From Meconema thalassinum (Eukaryota > Arthropoda > Insecta > Orthoptera > Tettigoniidae): DNA of 64,000 nucleotides. The translations under genes and the position numbers were made by a program. Positions 1-10,457 of the stretch are shown piece by piece. The notes below the pieces were generated by a model. The model worked only from the letters and a program-made list of their open reading frames with translations, did no database searches and had not been told where the DNA came from. The stretch spans positions 16,590,716-16,654,715 of the forward strand of contig OX336392.1 in the NCBI GenBank assembly GCA_946902985.2, given 5' to 3'. Numbering within the stretch: position 1 is the stretch's first letter; each line of letters begins with the position of its first letter.

Positions 1-52
1 AATACACAAAGATTGGCAGATGAGGATAATAGGTTTCTTGAGGGCCCTAACT
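1..52. repeat. Left part of unclassified repeat A (copy 1)
   Basis: These bases match 6437-6488 almost base for base. The rest of the same copy resumes after the LINE insertion at about 2666, so copy 1 is split by the LINE. The left end lies outside the window. I do not recognise the family and see no convincing long ORF in it. Confidence 0.75.
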
Positions 53-1116
53 CTTCTCTCTTTCTCTTCGCCTTTTCCCGTTACGCGGGGTAGGCTTTCT
101 TAATCCTGAGGCGCCACTCATTTCTTTGGAAAGCATCATCAGCAGATAGGCCCAATACTCTCATGTCCCTCTGGTCATCCATGTTGTTTGAGGTCTGCCG
201 CTCCCTCTCTTTTGCGTAGCCATGGAAAGGCACTTCTTCACCACATGATTCTCCGGTCTTCGCATAACATGTCCATACCACCTTAGCCTGGTTTCTAAAA
301 GTTTCTCAGTTATAGGCGCTACTTTGAAACTGCCCCGCACATGTTCATTACGGATTTTATCTTTGAGAGTAACTCCACCTGCCCAACGTAACATACACAT
401 TCCAGTGGTATGTAGCTTTTGCTCATGTGCCTTTGTAGTAGCCCATGTTTCACTACCATAGCGTAGGATTGGTCTTACGGCAGTTTTATAAACTTTCCCC
501 TTCGTTCTTATGGGTATTTTCGGATCACATAAAACTCCTATTAGTTCGCACCGTTTGTTCCACCCAGACTTGGCCGTATGGATTATATCGGCGGTTATCG
601 TGCCATCTTCAGTAATGACAGAACCTAGATATTTGAATTTTGTTTCCCTTGGTAAGGTTTCACCATCTAGTTTAAGTTCAATATTTGTCATACTGGGTTT
701 ATTGTTGTGGAAGTCGCATACCATATATTCAGTCTTGGTTCTACTAATGCGCAATCCATTAGACTCTAGAGCTCTCCTCCATTGGTCTAAACTCTCCTGT
801 AGGTCATAAATACTGTCAGATATTAGTGCCGCATCGTCAGCGTACAAAAGATTCCATGGTAAGGGTTTCTGAAATTGTTTTGTTATGTAGTTTATAGTAA
901 TATTGAATAACAGTAGACTTAGAGCACTTCCCTGATGAACCCCCACTTGTGATATCAAAGCTTTCGGACAAACCAGCTGGGCTTCTGACTCATGTCTTTA
1001 CATTGTTATACATATCCATTATGAGTTTTATGTATAGTTCAGGAACGTTTTGCAACCTTAATGCTTGCCATATTAACGGTCTTGGCACACGGTCGAAGGC
1101 TTTCTCAAGATCTGTA

Positions 1117-1800
1117 ATAGTACATTATGCAACGAGCCTATAATGGCTATAATTAAGACACTAGTATTTTTATAAAACGAGCGTATGCGAGTTTTATAAT
1201 TTCCATAAGTGTGTCTTAATTACCATTATAGGCGAGTTGCATACGACTGTTTATGTTCGACGATAATTATAACTTTATTATATGTTTTAACATAAATATT
1301 CATAAATATCTGTTGAGAGTCAGCCACTTGAATTTTGTGATCGGAGAGCGAGAACTGGGTGTGATATCTCCGTCTTTCAAGATCTCTGAACGACCGACGC
1401 ATGCGCTCTGTGTGCTTGCAATGCCATATTATGCAGGTCATATGTTTACATCTGCCGTCCCTCAGTAATATTGTCACCGGAGTCGTTTGAAGGCAATACG
1501 CTGTGTAGAAATTAGGGTTGGTGATATTAAGGTACAGTGCTATTTCTTGTCTCATATTCGCCAGTTTATTTACGCGAACATATGGACGGTGCGTATTCCA
1601 TGTTGGTAATTTATTATAGTTCGATGTTGTGTTTATGTCCGACATGTTGGATTTTGAGCGCATGCGCGAAGGTATCGTTACCTAATTGGTCAATGAACGA
1701 GCTCTGATTGGCTGGAGAAACTGTATCGTAATGAAAAACAGTGTTATAATGACTATCATTATGATACAGTTTTCTGACACATAATCGTGAGGGTCGAACA
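1117..1800. mobile_element. 684-bp insertion flanked by TA, inside LINE RT
   Basis: The LINE RT frame stops at a TA (1115-1116) and resumes at a TA (1801-1802), so this segment was inserted with TA duplication, as for Tc1/mariner-type DNA transposons. It is probably composite: 1126-1243 is a long hairpin, and 1249-1804 is bounded by the 12-bp inverted pair TTTATGTTCGAC / GTCGAACATAAA. A 145-residue reverse-strand frame at 1663-1226 has no similarity I recognise and may be chance. Confidence 0.6.
1126..1243. repeat. Near-perfect hairpin (about 118 bp)
   Basis: The left arm TATGCAACGAGCCTATAATG pairs with a right arm ending in CGAGTTGCATA. Both arms also share TAATTAAG and AAAAC..GTTTT blocks around a short centre at about 1181-1188. 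The whole segment can fold into one stem. It may be a MITE or the foldback end of a larger element. Confidence 0.75.
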
Positions 1801-2658
1801 TAAAAACCATACATAAACTCTGCTTGTTTTCACAAGCTTTTTCAATTACCAGCCTTATTGCATGAATTGCGTCAATGGTTCCTTTCCCAGCAGTGAAGCC
1901 AAACTGATTATCAGTTAACTTTATCAAATTTTGAAGGCGCTCACAAAGGACTCGTTCCCAGACCTTGAGTGTGTGCGATGTAAGTTTTATACCACGGAAG
2001 TTTCCACAAGATCGAACATCTCCTTTGTTTTTGTAGAATGGGACCAACGTACTCTTTCTCCAGGCATCTGGCATCTGTTCGTGAACTAAGATGTCATTGA
2101 ATAACCTTGAAAGCCATTCAGCTCCATCCACTTCAAGACATTTCCAGAGTTCAGCAGGTATCTCATCTGGGCCTGTTGCTTTATGATTCTTCATTTTTAG
2201 AGATGGCTTTCCTAACTTCCGCTTCTGTGATTTCATTAATAGGTCCTTGTGTCATAGATAGTTCCACTTCTGTCGCCTGGGAAATTCTTCATTTAATAAA
2301 TCGTAATAATACTCATACCATCTTTCACAAATGTCCTTGTCATTTGTTAATAAGTTGCCTTCTTTATTTTTAATGTATTTTGGTGTTTTAAAGTCTTTGC
2401 AGTCATTATGTTTGCGGTTAGCTACCTTATATATATCGTTGTTATTGGCTAATTCTAAATGCTGGTAGAAATCAAAATCAGCTTTTTCTCTTTCAATTGA
2501 AACGGTTTTCCTTGCAGCTTTCTTTGCCTGTTTGTAATTCTCTTTATCTTCCTCAGCACCAGTATTCTGCCAAATTCTAAACAGGGGTTTCTTTTCAGCT
2601 ATGCTGTTCTTGGCACGGTTGTTCCACCATATGGAATCCTTTGGCACCTTTGCTAATA

Positions 2659-3000
2659 CCTAACTCACGTTTCACTGTAGGAACTTGGAAAAATGAGGGT
2701 CAAACGATAGAAATTGGGCCCAACTCGTGAATCTCACAAGATGGAACCAACCGGGATAAAAAGTAACAGGTTCAGGCTTGATACAGTAGAATCGCCCCTT
2801 CCTTTCCTGAACTATTTGAGTTGCTGAGAAGAGTGTTTCATTACATTAATAAACTACAACTGTTTTTAATGTGGGAAGAAGAATAGTTCAAGGTAAGGTT
2901 TTAAAAAAGAAACTGGGACAAACTAGATTGCTATCAACCTCAGATTTGAAATGTAGGGAAAAAGAGGCCAAGAAAGATCTAACAGGGGGCTCTCCAGATG
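2659..3000. repeat. Right part of unclassified repeat A (copy 1)
   Basis: From GGAACTTGG at 2681 to about 3000 this matches 6510-6845 with small indels; copy 1 lacks about 12 bp and 15 bp that copy 2 keeps. The match ends at AACAGGGG. No coding similarity is recognised. Confidence 0.75.
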
Positions 3001-5014
3001 AATTCTTCAGAAAGATTATTAAGCCCTTGAAATCTCAAACTGTGAGTTCCTATATAAATCTTGGAAATGAAACTACTTATCCTTGCATTTATCTTTTTAT
3101 TAACTTTTACAGCAAACCTGCCGAGTAGAGCTCATGAACAGACTTCTGCTTTAATTCTGTTACGTGTTGGAGAAAGGTGGCAAGTATAAATGCCCCTGAT
3201 TTATATGGTATGTGGCATGTTTGGTAGAGTACCGGTATAATGTTTCAAATGGGTATCGCAAGTGTCTGGGAACTGCTGGTCTACTTGCACATCTTGCGAG
3301 CTAGCCTCAGGAAAATATGTGAATATTGAGGTATACATAGGCTATCAAAACAAACTGCTGGAATGTTTGCAGATGGGTCGGTTACATATTGCAGTTGTTA
3401 TTTCATTGTGTTTAATGGCCAGTTGTGTTGATAACATGTCATGTGGCACCCTTAGTATATTGTTGGTGGGAGCCTCCATGTCAGCATCTCCAGTGGTGCA
3501 ATGTAGGTAAAACTATGAAAAACTCATGTTCGTGTGCCTTACCTGCCTTACACGATGCTGACGTGTGTTTTCACTGCTGTTATTCCTTTCCACGACAAAC
3601 AATTGCCGTACTTAAACAAGTAGGATAAAAGGGATTTATGCCTGTTACAGCAGCCTCTCTGGTTGGGGAATTGTTATGTTCTTCATTTTCAATTGGTATA
3701 AAATAATATAAGATTTTTCAGTTACACAGATTGTTTAAATCGGTGCATGTTTGAAATGATCCATCACAGAGAAAATTATCATTACCAGCTATCTTTAATG
3801 CCCAGTTTATTTTGTATATTCTGGTGAAAAGGTCCTTGATAAATGAAACTATGTTCCATTTTCAGTAGAGACTGTTAAATTGAAAGCAAATAGACAGATC
3901 ATCTTTAAAACTACACACCAATGCTCTCTCCTAATATTGTATTAACACTTGCATGCTGTTATTCATTGGTATTTTCTGATCACTATATAACTTAATAGTT
4001 TTTATATTACCTATTTTTCACATGCATTCACTAAGGAGCCTTTCCATAAATGGTTTTCTCAAAATGTTACATCTTAAAATAATAAATGACATATACCGTA
4101 TCTAAGTTCAATTTGAACTGCTTAGATCTCATTTCATTAATTTTGTAAGTACGGTGGTTCAAACTAGGAATGATCGCACTCTTGGTAACTGCTCTGTTTT
4201 TCTATTCTTGTTTGGTTCTCATGTCAGAGCCAAAACAGGAAGCAATTAGTAGAGCAACTTCATAATATACTGTATACTTGTGATATTTAACACCTCTGTA
4301 AAGGTTCTCGTGTTCTCGGGCTGAAACAGTTACCAGAATGCTCATTCTTTGTTTGAATGACTGCACATTGTATGTTCATGAAAACTTATGTCATCAGTTG
4401 GAACTTAATAAGCATCTTACACATTAAAAAAGGTAAAGTAATTGATACAAGTCCTACCCAGCATACGTTAATGTTCAGATGAAAACATGATGTTTACATG
4501 TTCTAGGAGATAACTGCACAACCTAGTGGAAACTAGGCATTAATTTCATGTATGTTGTAAGCACAAATTTGTTTGATATGTTACCTTGCTTAACTTAACG
4601 CCACAAACCCTTTTCTGTAATTAACGAAGCTGAGTGACCACATCAGATAAAAAGAATTGTGCTCTTAAGGAATTTTCTTTGTAATAATGAAATTAATGCA
4701 GTTTGCCCGTACTAATTGTCTGTGTGACTTATGAGCCCTGTTAAGTCATTTCAAAAGTCTTGAATAATATTTGAGGAAAGAATGTTTTACCTTTGGTTTG
4801 CTCCAGTGGTGTATTTCTAAACTTGGTTATACTGTAGCCCCTAGGGAGTCCAGTGCCTGTGTGATCACTATGTATGGTTATGTATTTAGAATTTATGTGA
4901 TGGTGTTTGAAAGGGTGGAGCATCGAGGTCATCTGCCCTTGTAACACAGTTATTCTACAATTTTTAAATTTAGGAAAAGTGCAAAAACAAAAAGCAAGAC
5001 TATAAATAATCATA
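3001..5014. other. AT-rich stretch without recognisable gene
   Basis: I see only short chance ORFs. A diverged trace of the SINE stem-loop unit (motif GAGGTCATCTGCCC, reverse orientation) may lie at 4905-4943. No splice-flanked exon or repeat end is supportable. Confidence 0.5.
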
Positions 5015-5022
5015 ATTACTGT

Positions 5023-5383
5023 AGCTTGCCACGGTGGGTGAGTGGTTAACGTGTCGGTCTACTAACCCCGAGCTTGCAGGTTCGCTCCTGGCCGTGGTAA
5101 GTGATTTTTGAAAGGCGGCAAAAATTACGACACCATGTCAAAGAACCCATTTGAATTCAGTAGGCCGTGTTCATAATGGCAAAATTAATCTTGGGATTTA
5201 CCGCCAACACACAGTTTCTCATTTCTCTATTAGAAAGCGCTGTAGTTTTCTAGGAGCTTAGATATCTAACCTCCTTTGACTTGCATAGTGCTTCAAGGAA
5301 CAACGAAATTCGACATGCAAGCTACCCTTTGGGTGTCAATTAACAAAGCTTGCACCCGGCACCCGAGGCCATACAATATTATC
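5023..5383 (+). mobile_element. SINE-1, tRNA-derived, copy 1
   Basis: The 5' head is tRNA-like, with a box A-like TGGGTGAGTGGTTAACG and a box B-like GGTTCGCTCC. The body and the tail near AATATTATCATT are shared with 26175-26556 and 57732-58112. It is flanked by ATTACTGT at 5015-5022 and 5384-5391, the likely TSD. RNA polymerase III transcription and LINE-assisted retroposition are inferred from the family type. Confidence 0.88.
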
Positions 5384-5403
5384 ATTACTGTGCTAATAAA
5401 CAA

Positions 5404-5741
5404 ACCCGACAGTGGTAGCTATGCTTGCTAATGCGTAGCACTAGGCCATGGGGCCAAGCCATCTGCGGACTTGTTAGACGTGGGTTCGAGCCCCACTGTC
5501 ACCTGTCTTTGAAATGTTTTTCCGTGGTTTTCCCATTTGCAACTCCAGGCAGATGCTGGGATGGTACCTTCCAACTCCTTGCCCAGTTTCATTCATATTT
5601 ATTCATTTCATCTCTCAACTCCTCTCATGAGGTTGGCATCAGGGAGGGCATCCGGCCATCAAAACCACCTGCCACAAAGACTTTAACTGCTTCTCATCCC
5701 CGATCCCATTGAAAACCGGAATAATAAGGGGTAGACATACT
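5404..5741 (+). mobile_element. SINE-3, tRNA-headed, with shared core domain
   Basis: It is flanked by an exact 11-bp TSD, CTAATAAACAA, at 5393-5403 and 5742-5752. The head has a box B-like GGTTCGAGCCC; box A is poor. The middle (about 5514-5572) carries a motif of the type CCGTGGTTTTCCCATTT...CCAGGCAGATGCTGGGATGGTACC, which recurs at 22345-22388 and 62355-62412 under different heads. It landed directly next to SINE-1. Confidence 0.82.
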
Positions 5742-5790
5742 CTAATAAACAACAAAAAGGAAATGTCTTAATGATTGTGGTGATGGTTAA

Positions 5791-6349
5791 CCCTTGTTTG
5801 GTCGCGCACGGTCAAAAAGACCGGCCATCATTAAAAGAAGGGTGGAGTTACTGAATCTTACTTTTTAGGCATGGTTGACTACATAATAACAAACGAGACA
5901 ATAAAGTGTAGTTATGATAGACATTTATGTTCTCGTCTCCATCTCCGTCATCACTGTCTTCAGCAGAATGTTCGTGGTCTGAATGAGATTCCAAAAGTAG
6001 TTCCCTGATCCACTCTTCTTCTCTCTTGTCCATTTTACCACAAATAATAGTCAAAATATGCAGCAAACAAATACAAAACTGCACGCAAATTATACAATCT
6101 TAATTAGTCGCGCACGGAACATTACACCGTAAAAGTGACACACACAGACTTGGTCATGCAAGGGAACTTTAGACCGGGTGGCGAAGCTTTTGCTAATAAC
6201 AATGGAGCGCATGGAGTGAAACTGATAAGAGATGCGTGGTGTTGTAGGGCGAGGGGCAGGGAGAGGAAGACTTGGCGCCAAACAGAGTACACACAGAAGA
6301 AATAAACAATAGACCCGGTCTAAATGACCGTGGCGCGACCAATTAAGGG
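5791..6349. mobile_element. Mini-piggyBac element, TTAA TSD
   Basis: TTAA lies at both borders (5787-5790, 6350-6353). The ends are inverted repeats beginning CCCTT, followed by TTGGTCGCGCACGGTCA on the left and its near complement on the right. TTAA target use and CCCTT ends are diagnostic of piggyBac. At 559 bp it is an internally deleted, non-autonomous copy that keeps only the start of a transposase gene. Confidence 0.88.
5848..6033 (-). pseudogene. N-terminal stub of piggyBac transposase
   Basis: The reverse-strand frame from ATG 6033 reads MDKREEEWIRELLLES and then an acidic Asp/Glu/Ser-rich stretch, the usual start of piggyBac transposases. It runs into unrelated residues and stops at 5848. 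The catalytic DDD domain and the zinc finger are absent. The identification rests on the context (piggyBac ends) plus the acidic N-terminus. Confidence 0.6.
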
Positions 6350-6431
6350 TTAAAACTACTGGGCAAACTGATATGGCATCAGCTGCGGAAATATTAAGCC
6401 AGCCATGAAAACCTGGCAACATGGAATTATT

Positions 6432-6848
6432 GGAATACATAAAGATTGGCAGATGAGGATAATAGGTTTCTGAGGGCCGTAACTGAGTTTGTAAAATATA
6501 CAGATCGAGGAACTTGGAAAAATGAGGGTCAAACGATAGAAATTGGGCCCAACTCGGGAATCTCACGAGATGGAACCAACCGGGATAAGAAGTAACAGGT
6601 TCAGGCTTGAAACAGTAGAATCGCCCCTTCCTTTCCTGAACTATGCGAGTTGCTGAGTAGAGTGTTTCATTCCATTAATAAACTACAACTGTTTTTAATG
6701 TGGGAAGAAGTTAGAGGCTGGAGAATAGTTCAAGGTAAGGTTTTAATAAAGAAACTGGGACAAACTAGATTGCTATCAACCTCAGATTTGAAAAGCAAGT
6801 ATCATAATGTAGGGAAAAAGAGGCCAAGAAAGATCTAACAGGGGCTCT
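6432..6848. repeat. Unclassified repeat A, copy 2 (uninterrupted)
   Basis: This is the intact counterpart of 1-52 plus 2659-3000 and shows where LINE 53-2658 inserted. It ends at AACAGGGG, where a LINE fragment begins. The family is unknown. Confidence 0.75.
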
Positions 6849-6852
6849 TCAG

Positions 6853-7190
6853 ATAACATTTGCAACAGTGTCCTGTATCCCCGCTTCATCCTATTTGTTT
6901 CGTTTGTGATCTTGTCTTTTCTGGTCTTTTGATTCATGGTTTTAATGAATTTCATTTCTGTTGCTTGGTTTTGGTTAAGGTCTTTATCCAGTAAAGTACA
7001 TGTCTCCAATCCATACACCAGAATTGGTACAAAGTAAGTATTGAACATGGCTAATTTTGCTTTCAGGGGTATGTTGCTGTCCCATAGTAGGTTTCTCACT
7101 TGACTGTAAAAATGTGATGCTTTCTGTGTCCTGTTGAGTACCGTACTTCTTGCCGAACAGTGTAACAATGTCACATAGACTACACCAGAG
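6853..7190 (-). pseudogene. LINE fragment, post-RT region
   Basis: The reverse frame contains FYSQVRNLLWDSNIPLKAKL, then NTYFVPILVYGLETC and KTRKDKITNE. This is the region after the YADD box in LINE polyproteins (compare 43660-43870). It is a short relic with both ends missing. Confidence 0.75.
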
Positions 7191-7858
7191 TAAAACTTTG
7201 TAGAGGATTTTAAAAGAAAAACCCATCTTCTTCTTGAAATTGCATAGAGAACTACTACTCTAGTTGAAGTACCGGTACATTAATTAAGGTATTCATGATG
7301 TTTGGATATAAATATTTTATTTGAAAGTTTAAAAAGTAAAATTGAAGAGAACTAAATCAGCCATGGGAAGTTCCATAGTAAAGAATTTAGATTACTCTTA
7401 AGTTAACCCAGTTTCAAAAAGGCCTATTGTCATAAAATTGGGCATTAAACAAACTTTTATAAATGCTTGTATAGCCTATGTATCCAAATATGTATCCATT
7501 ACAAAACCATAACAATTGGAAAACAGTTCTTAAATCTCATGGGTAGATGGCTGATGTTCCACCTTCACCATAACTCCACATAGCATAGTTGATCAGATAA
7601 TCTTGTCAGCTCTAGTTTGCAATGACTGGTATACACCAAGAATATATGACAGTTGTGAGGCCTTGGAGTTGCTTAAAGATACCTCCAATTAGAAGTACTT
7701 TTGGTCATAAAGTGAATTATAGTAATTGTCTAATCAGAATGAACAATGTGTTCACCTGCACTGTAAGGAAGCAAATGTGAAAAAGAACTGGACTTTTGCA
7801 GTTAATTTATCATCACCATAATGGATTTTGTCCAACTAAGGACCAAGTAAATAACTCT
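7191..7858. other. No recognisable feature
   Basis: AT-rich sequence with only short random ORFs. I see no repeat that recurs in the window. Confidence 0.5.
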
Positions 7859-8227
7859 TCATGATTTCAGTTTTCTTTGGCGCCAGTATTGCTTCATTCT
7901 CTTGCTCACAGCTGTCCAATGTAGTATCTTGTTGGTCGCTGTTTCTGGCTCTAGGAACCCCTCAAATGTGTGTATCTTATAACTGTGATCAGTGATGTTC
8001 ATTCCTTGTAGATCCTTCTTGGTGTTAGCAAACCATTTTTCATAAGAGTTACCTTTTCTATTGGGCTTGTTGAAGTCTCTTAGTGAGTCTGTCGTCAGGC
8101 ATTCTTGAAACATGTCCAAAGAATTGAACCCTTCGTTTTCGTATGGTATCTGAGCTTCTGCTGCACGTTTTATATACTTCTTTGATACTGCATAATCGGT
8201 ATGTGTCAGCACATTATTTTGGTCCAA
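7859..8227 (-). pseudogene. Possible C-terminal fragment of a LINE polyprotein
   Basis: A 122-residue reverse frame ends in a pattern of the type SKRMKQYWRQRK, resembling the basic tail at the end of some insect LINE ORFs. No RT motif is present, so the call is weak; the frame could be chance. Confidence 0.3.
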
Positions 8228-8478
8228 GAATTTTCCTTAAAATTTTATTATAGTTTTCCTTGAATAAGTTTTAACCTTTATGATTTCTGAAATATAATGG
8301 AGGGGGGAAGAGAGAAGCTTGTGGAGGCCATGAGCGAAGAGCTCTTTGGAGGCTTTAAGATTCTTTGATTGATTCTTTACTCTGTGCGAGTTTTGTGTGC
8401 TTTTCTTTCTGTTGGCATAAAAAGATTGCAAGAGAGAATAAAAGTTTTCATAGTCGCCAGCATCAAATATAATTTATT

Positions 8479-8622
8479 AATCATTGCCCCAGAGGAGTGC
8501 GTCAGGCTTCGGCAGCCGGCACAGTTCATATCCTCGCCGCTAGATGGGGGCTTCATTCATTCCATTCCTGACCCGGTCGGAGACTGGAAGCAGGCTGTGG
8601 ATTTTCATTTTTCATATTAAAG
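8479..8622 (+). mobile_element. SINE-4 fragment, 5' truncated
   Basis: This matches the 3' half of the full SINE at 22555-22887 (motifs GCCCCAGAGGAGTGCGTCAG and GACCCGGTCGGAGACTGG). It lies just upstream of the gypsy primer-binding site, so it probably inserted in or near the 5' LTR of that element. Confidence 0.85.
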
Positions 8623-8644
8623 TACATAATCCCAGTACCTAAAT

Positions 8645-8660
8645 TGGTGACCCTGACGTG
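8645..8660 (+). other. Probable primer-binding site of gypsy-1
   Basis: TGGTGACCCTGACGTG starts with TGG, as expected for complementarity to a tRNA 3' end. It sits immediately before gag and after the presumed LTR end. The tRNA was not identified. Confidence 0.55.
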
Positions 8661-9517
8661 ATGTCGTGCAACGGAGAAGAAATACCAGATCAGTCATTAC
8701 AGATACAACCAGTGTCTCAAAACGACGCGGAAATAGCCCGTGTCGCAGTAAAAATTCCTCCTATCTGGCGCAAGAACGTTAAGGTTTGGGCCATGCAAAT
8801 AGAAGTGCAGTTTGCTGTAGCAGGGATAACGGCCGAACTCACCAAGTTCAATCATGTGCTAGGTGCGTTAGATGCCGATGTAGCTGAATTAATATCTGAT
8901 TTTCTGTGCAAGCCCCTGTCCAATACGCCTTTCTCCTACTTGAAAAAAACGGCTTGTCCAAGAGTTCGAAGAATCGAAGGGGGGTAAAGTTAACAAGCTT
9001 CTGACGGAATTAGACTTAGGAGACAAGAAACCCTCCCAATTGCTTAGGGGAAATGAGAAATTTGAATGGAACACAAGTTACGGACGATTTCTTATGCACA
9101 ATATTTGTCCAGCGGCTACCCGTCAATGTGCGTTCTATATTAGCGTCAAGTAGTGATATATTGGACAATTTGGCAATAATGGCCGACAAAATAATGGAAT
9201 TTTCAGCTCCCACACACAACATATACAGTACCCAAGCCACGCAGCCAAGTTTTAGAGACCAACCTAACCTCAACTTAGAAACAGACAGACTTTCACGCCT
9301 TGAAGAGCAGATTTCTCAGTTAACTTTAAGTGTCAACGAACTGAGAACCAGATCTCATTCTAGATCGCGAGACTCAAGGTCACGTTCCAAAACACCAACA
9401 AGTAGATATAACCCAAACAAATCATTTTGCTGGTATCATTTTAAGTTTGGAGATAGAGTCAAGAAATGCACTAGCCCTTGCTCCTATCGTTGCAACGTCA
9501 GTGTGCCGGAAAACTAG
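8658..9517 (+). pseudogene. Gypsy-1 Gag, frameshifted
   Basis: Frame 8658-8987 starts with a Gag-like capsid segment (VAVKIPPIWRKNVKVWAMQI). After a shift, about 9000-9517 continues with LDLGDKKPSQLLR-type and VTDDFLCTIFVQRLPVNVR residues, then an Arg/Ser-rich segment and a degenerate Cys/His region (CWYHFKFGDRVKKC). Gag would package element RNA. At least one frameshift near 8985 breaks it. Confidence 0.8.
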
Positions 9518-9519
9518 CT

Positions 9520-10094
9520 CGCTCCCCACTGGACGCGGCATGTGATCAGAGCTTGGCATCGCGCCGCTTGTTTATTATTGATAAATTAACTGGTTACAAA
9601 TTCCTCATAGATTCAGGAGCTGATATCTCTGTACTCCCTACTTCTTTCGTCGAACAAGGGCAAGTGTCAAAAAGGCAACTGTATACCGCCAATAGCAGTC
9701 CAATCAAAACGTATGGTGAGCGACTTCTCAAACTAGATTTAGGTTTACACAGACATATCTGTTGGAATTTTCTGATAGCAGAAGTACAAACACCTATAAT
9801 TGGTGCTGATTTTATCCACAATTTCAACCTGCTAATCGACCTGAAAAACAGATGTGTCATAGACAGTATGACTAACCTCTCCTCACCAGCTACCTTGATC
9901 AAAACAGAAGTGATCGAATCACTCCATACCATCCCTCCAGATCAAAAGTATGCCGGAATTATCAAAGAGTTCCCTGATCTCCTGAATGAACGAATCGATT
10001 TTTCAAGTCCTCACTCCAGTGTGATGCACCCCATCATAACAACTGGACATCCAGTCTCAGCTAAGGCACGGCGATTACCACCAAAGAAACTTGC
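9520..10094 (+). pseudogene. Gypsy-1 aspartic protease and pol start
   Basis: The active-site pattern FLIDSGADISVLPTSF is at about 9600-9648, with the second protease element PIIGADFIHNFNLLID downstream. The frame then reads toward the RT (HPIITTGHPVSAKARRLPPKKLA) and is cut by the hammerhead element at 10095. The protease would process Gag-Pol. Confidence 0.85.
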
Positions 10095-10444
10095 GAAACA
10101 CTGTCATTTTGTTGAGTTATGCCGGAACATTTAGCACAATTTGTGTTTAAATATATAATGGCTCAACGGACAATACATATTTTTCTTTTGAAAATTATAT
10201 ATTCAATGCCAAGGTAAGGTTATAATTGCTTTGGAGTGGAGTTTCGACTCCCATAGTGCACTGGCTTTGCTCGTGACGTGGATACACATGTATCAAATAC
10301 GTCTTGCAATGGCCTTCCCAGTGTGTACTAGACAGTGTCTTGGTGAGGTGGGCTTTAACCAACTGAAGAGCCCAATTGCACACCGGGGGCGAAACACTGT
10401 CATTTTGTTGAGTTATGCCGGAACATTTAGCACAATTTGTGTTT
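10095..10444 (+). mobile_element. Small hammerhead-bearing retroelement (retrozyme-like)
   Basis: This 350-bp insertion is flanked by a perfect 12-bp TSD, AAAGAAACTTGC, at 10083-10094 and 10445-10456, and interrupts gypsy-1 pol. It begins and ends with the same ~55-bp sequence (from 10095 and from 10391; period 296 bp), starting GAAACACTGTC. The second copy completes a hammerhead ribozyme (10331-10401). One 296-nt unit plus a 54-nt overlap is what reverse transcription of a circular or tandem RNA would leave. It has no ORF. A box B-like GTTTCGACTCC is at about 10240-10250. This architecture resembles retrozymes; family membership is inferred. Confidence 0.85.
10331..10401 (+). ncRNA. Hammerhead ribozyme, type III topology
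   Basis: Stem III is GACAGTGT (10331-10338) with ACACTGTC (10394-10401). C10339 is the cleavage-site base. Stem I is TTGGT/ACCAA (10340-10344/10358-10362). The core CTGAAGA is at 10363-10369. Stem II is GCCC/GGGC (10370-10373/10387-10390), and the core GAA is at 10391-10393. All invariant catalytic-core positions of the hammerhead family are present, including the A15.1-U16.1 pair. The open ends lie in stem III. Self-cleavage is predicted after C10339; it is not shown. Confidence 0.88.
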
Positions 10445-10457
10445 AAAGAAACTTGCA

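Larger units (their letters stand above)
56..2647 (-). pseudogene. LINE reverse transcriptase, broken
   Basis: On the reverse strand, 2647-2252 codes for the pre-RT linker and 2236-1803 for the first RT motifs (GPDEIPAELWK, NFRGIKLTS, QFGFTAGKGT). After the insertion the frame resumes near 1116 with [11 protein letters not shown], and 958-161 carries the catalytic YADD box followed by FKYLGS and RWYGHVMRR. The last part (about 180-81) is in another frame and ends in a basic run near 60. RT copies element RNA at a nicked target. Several frameshifts, stops and the inserted segment make this a dead copy. Confidence 0.85.
53..2658 (-). mobile_element. 5'-truncated LINE (non-LTR retrotransposon) inserted in repeat A
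   Basis: The reverse strand codes in broken frames for the linker, reverse transcriptase (RT) and C-terminal part of a LINE polyprotein. The endonuclease end is missing, so it is 5' truncated at about 2650. It is flanked by CCTAACT at 46-52 and 2659-2665, a likely target-site duplication, and it splits a repeat found uninterrupted at 6437-6848. The RT itself is interrupted by a 684-bp insertion (1117-1800). The clade is probably RTE-like, judged only from the style of the C-terminal residues; a search against Repbase or Dfam would settle it. Confidence 0.85.

Noticed and set aside
1226..1663. 145-residue reverse ORF as a new gene.
   Set aside because: It lies wholly within a transposon-like insertion, has no recognisable motif, and its length is within chance for this composition.
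5023..5110. Possible functional tRNA genes at SINE heads (5023, 15256, 22555, 26175, 28797, 62180).
   Set aside because: Box A/B are present but the cloverleaf is imperfect, the sequences recur with long conserved non-tRNA bodies and TSDs, and none ends like a mature tRNA gene.
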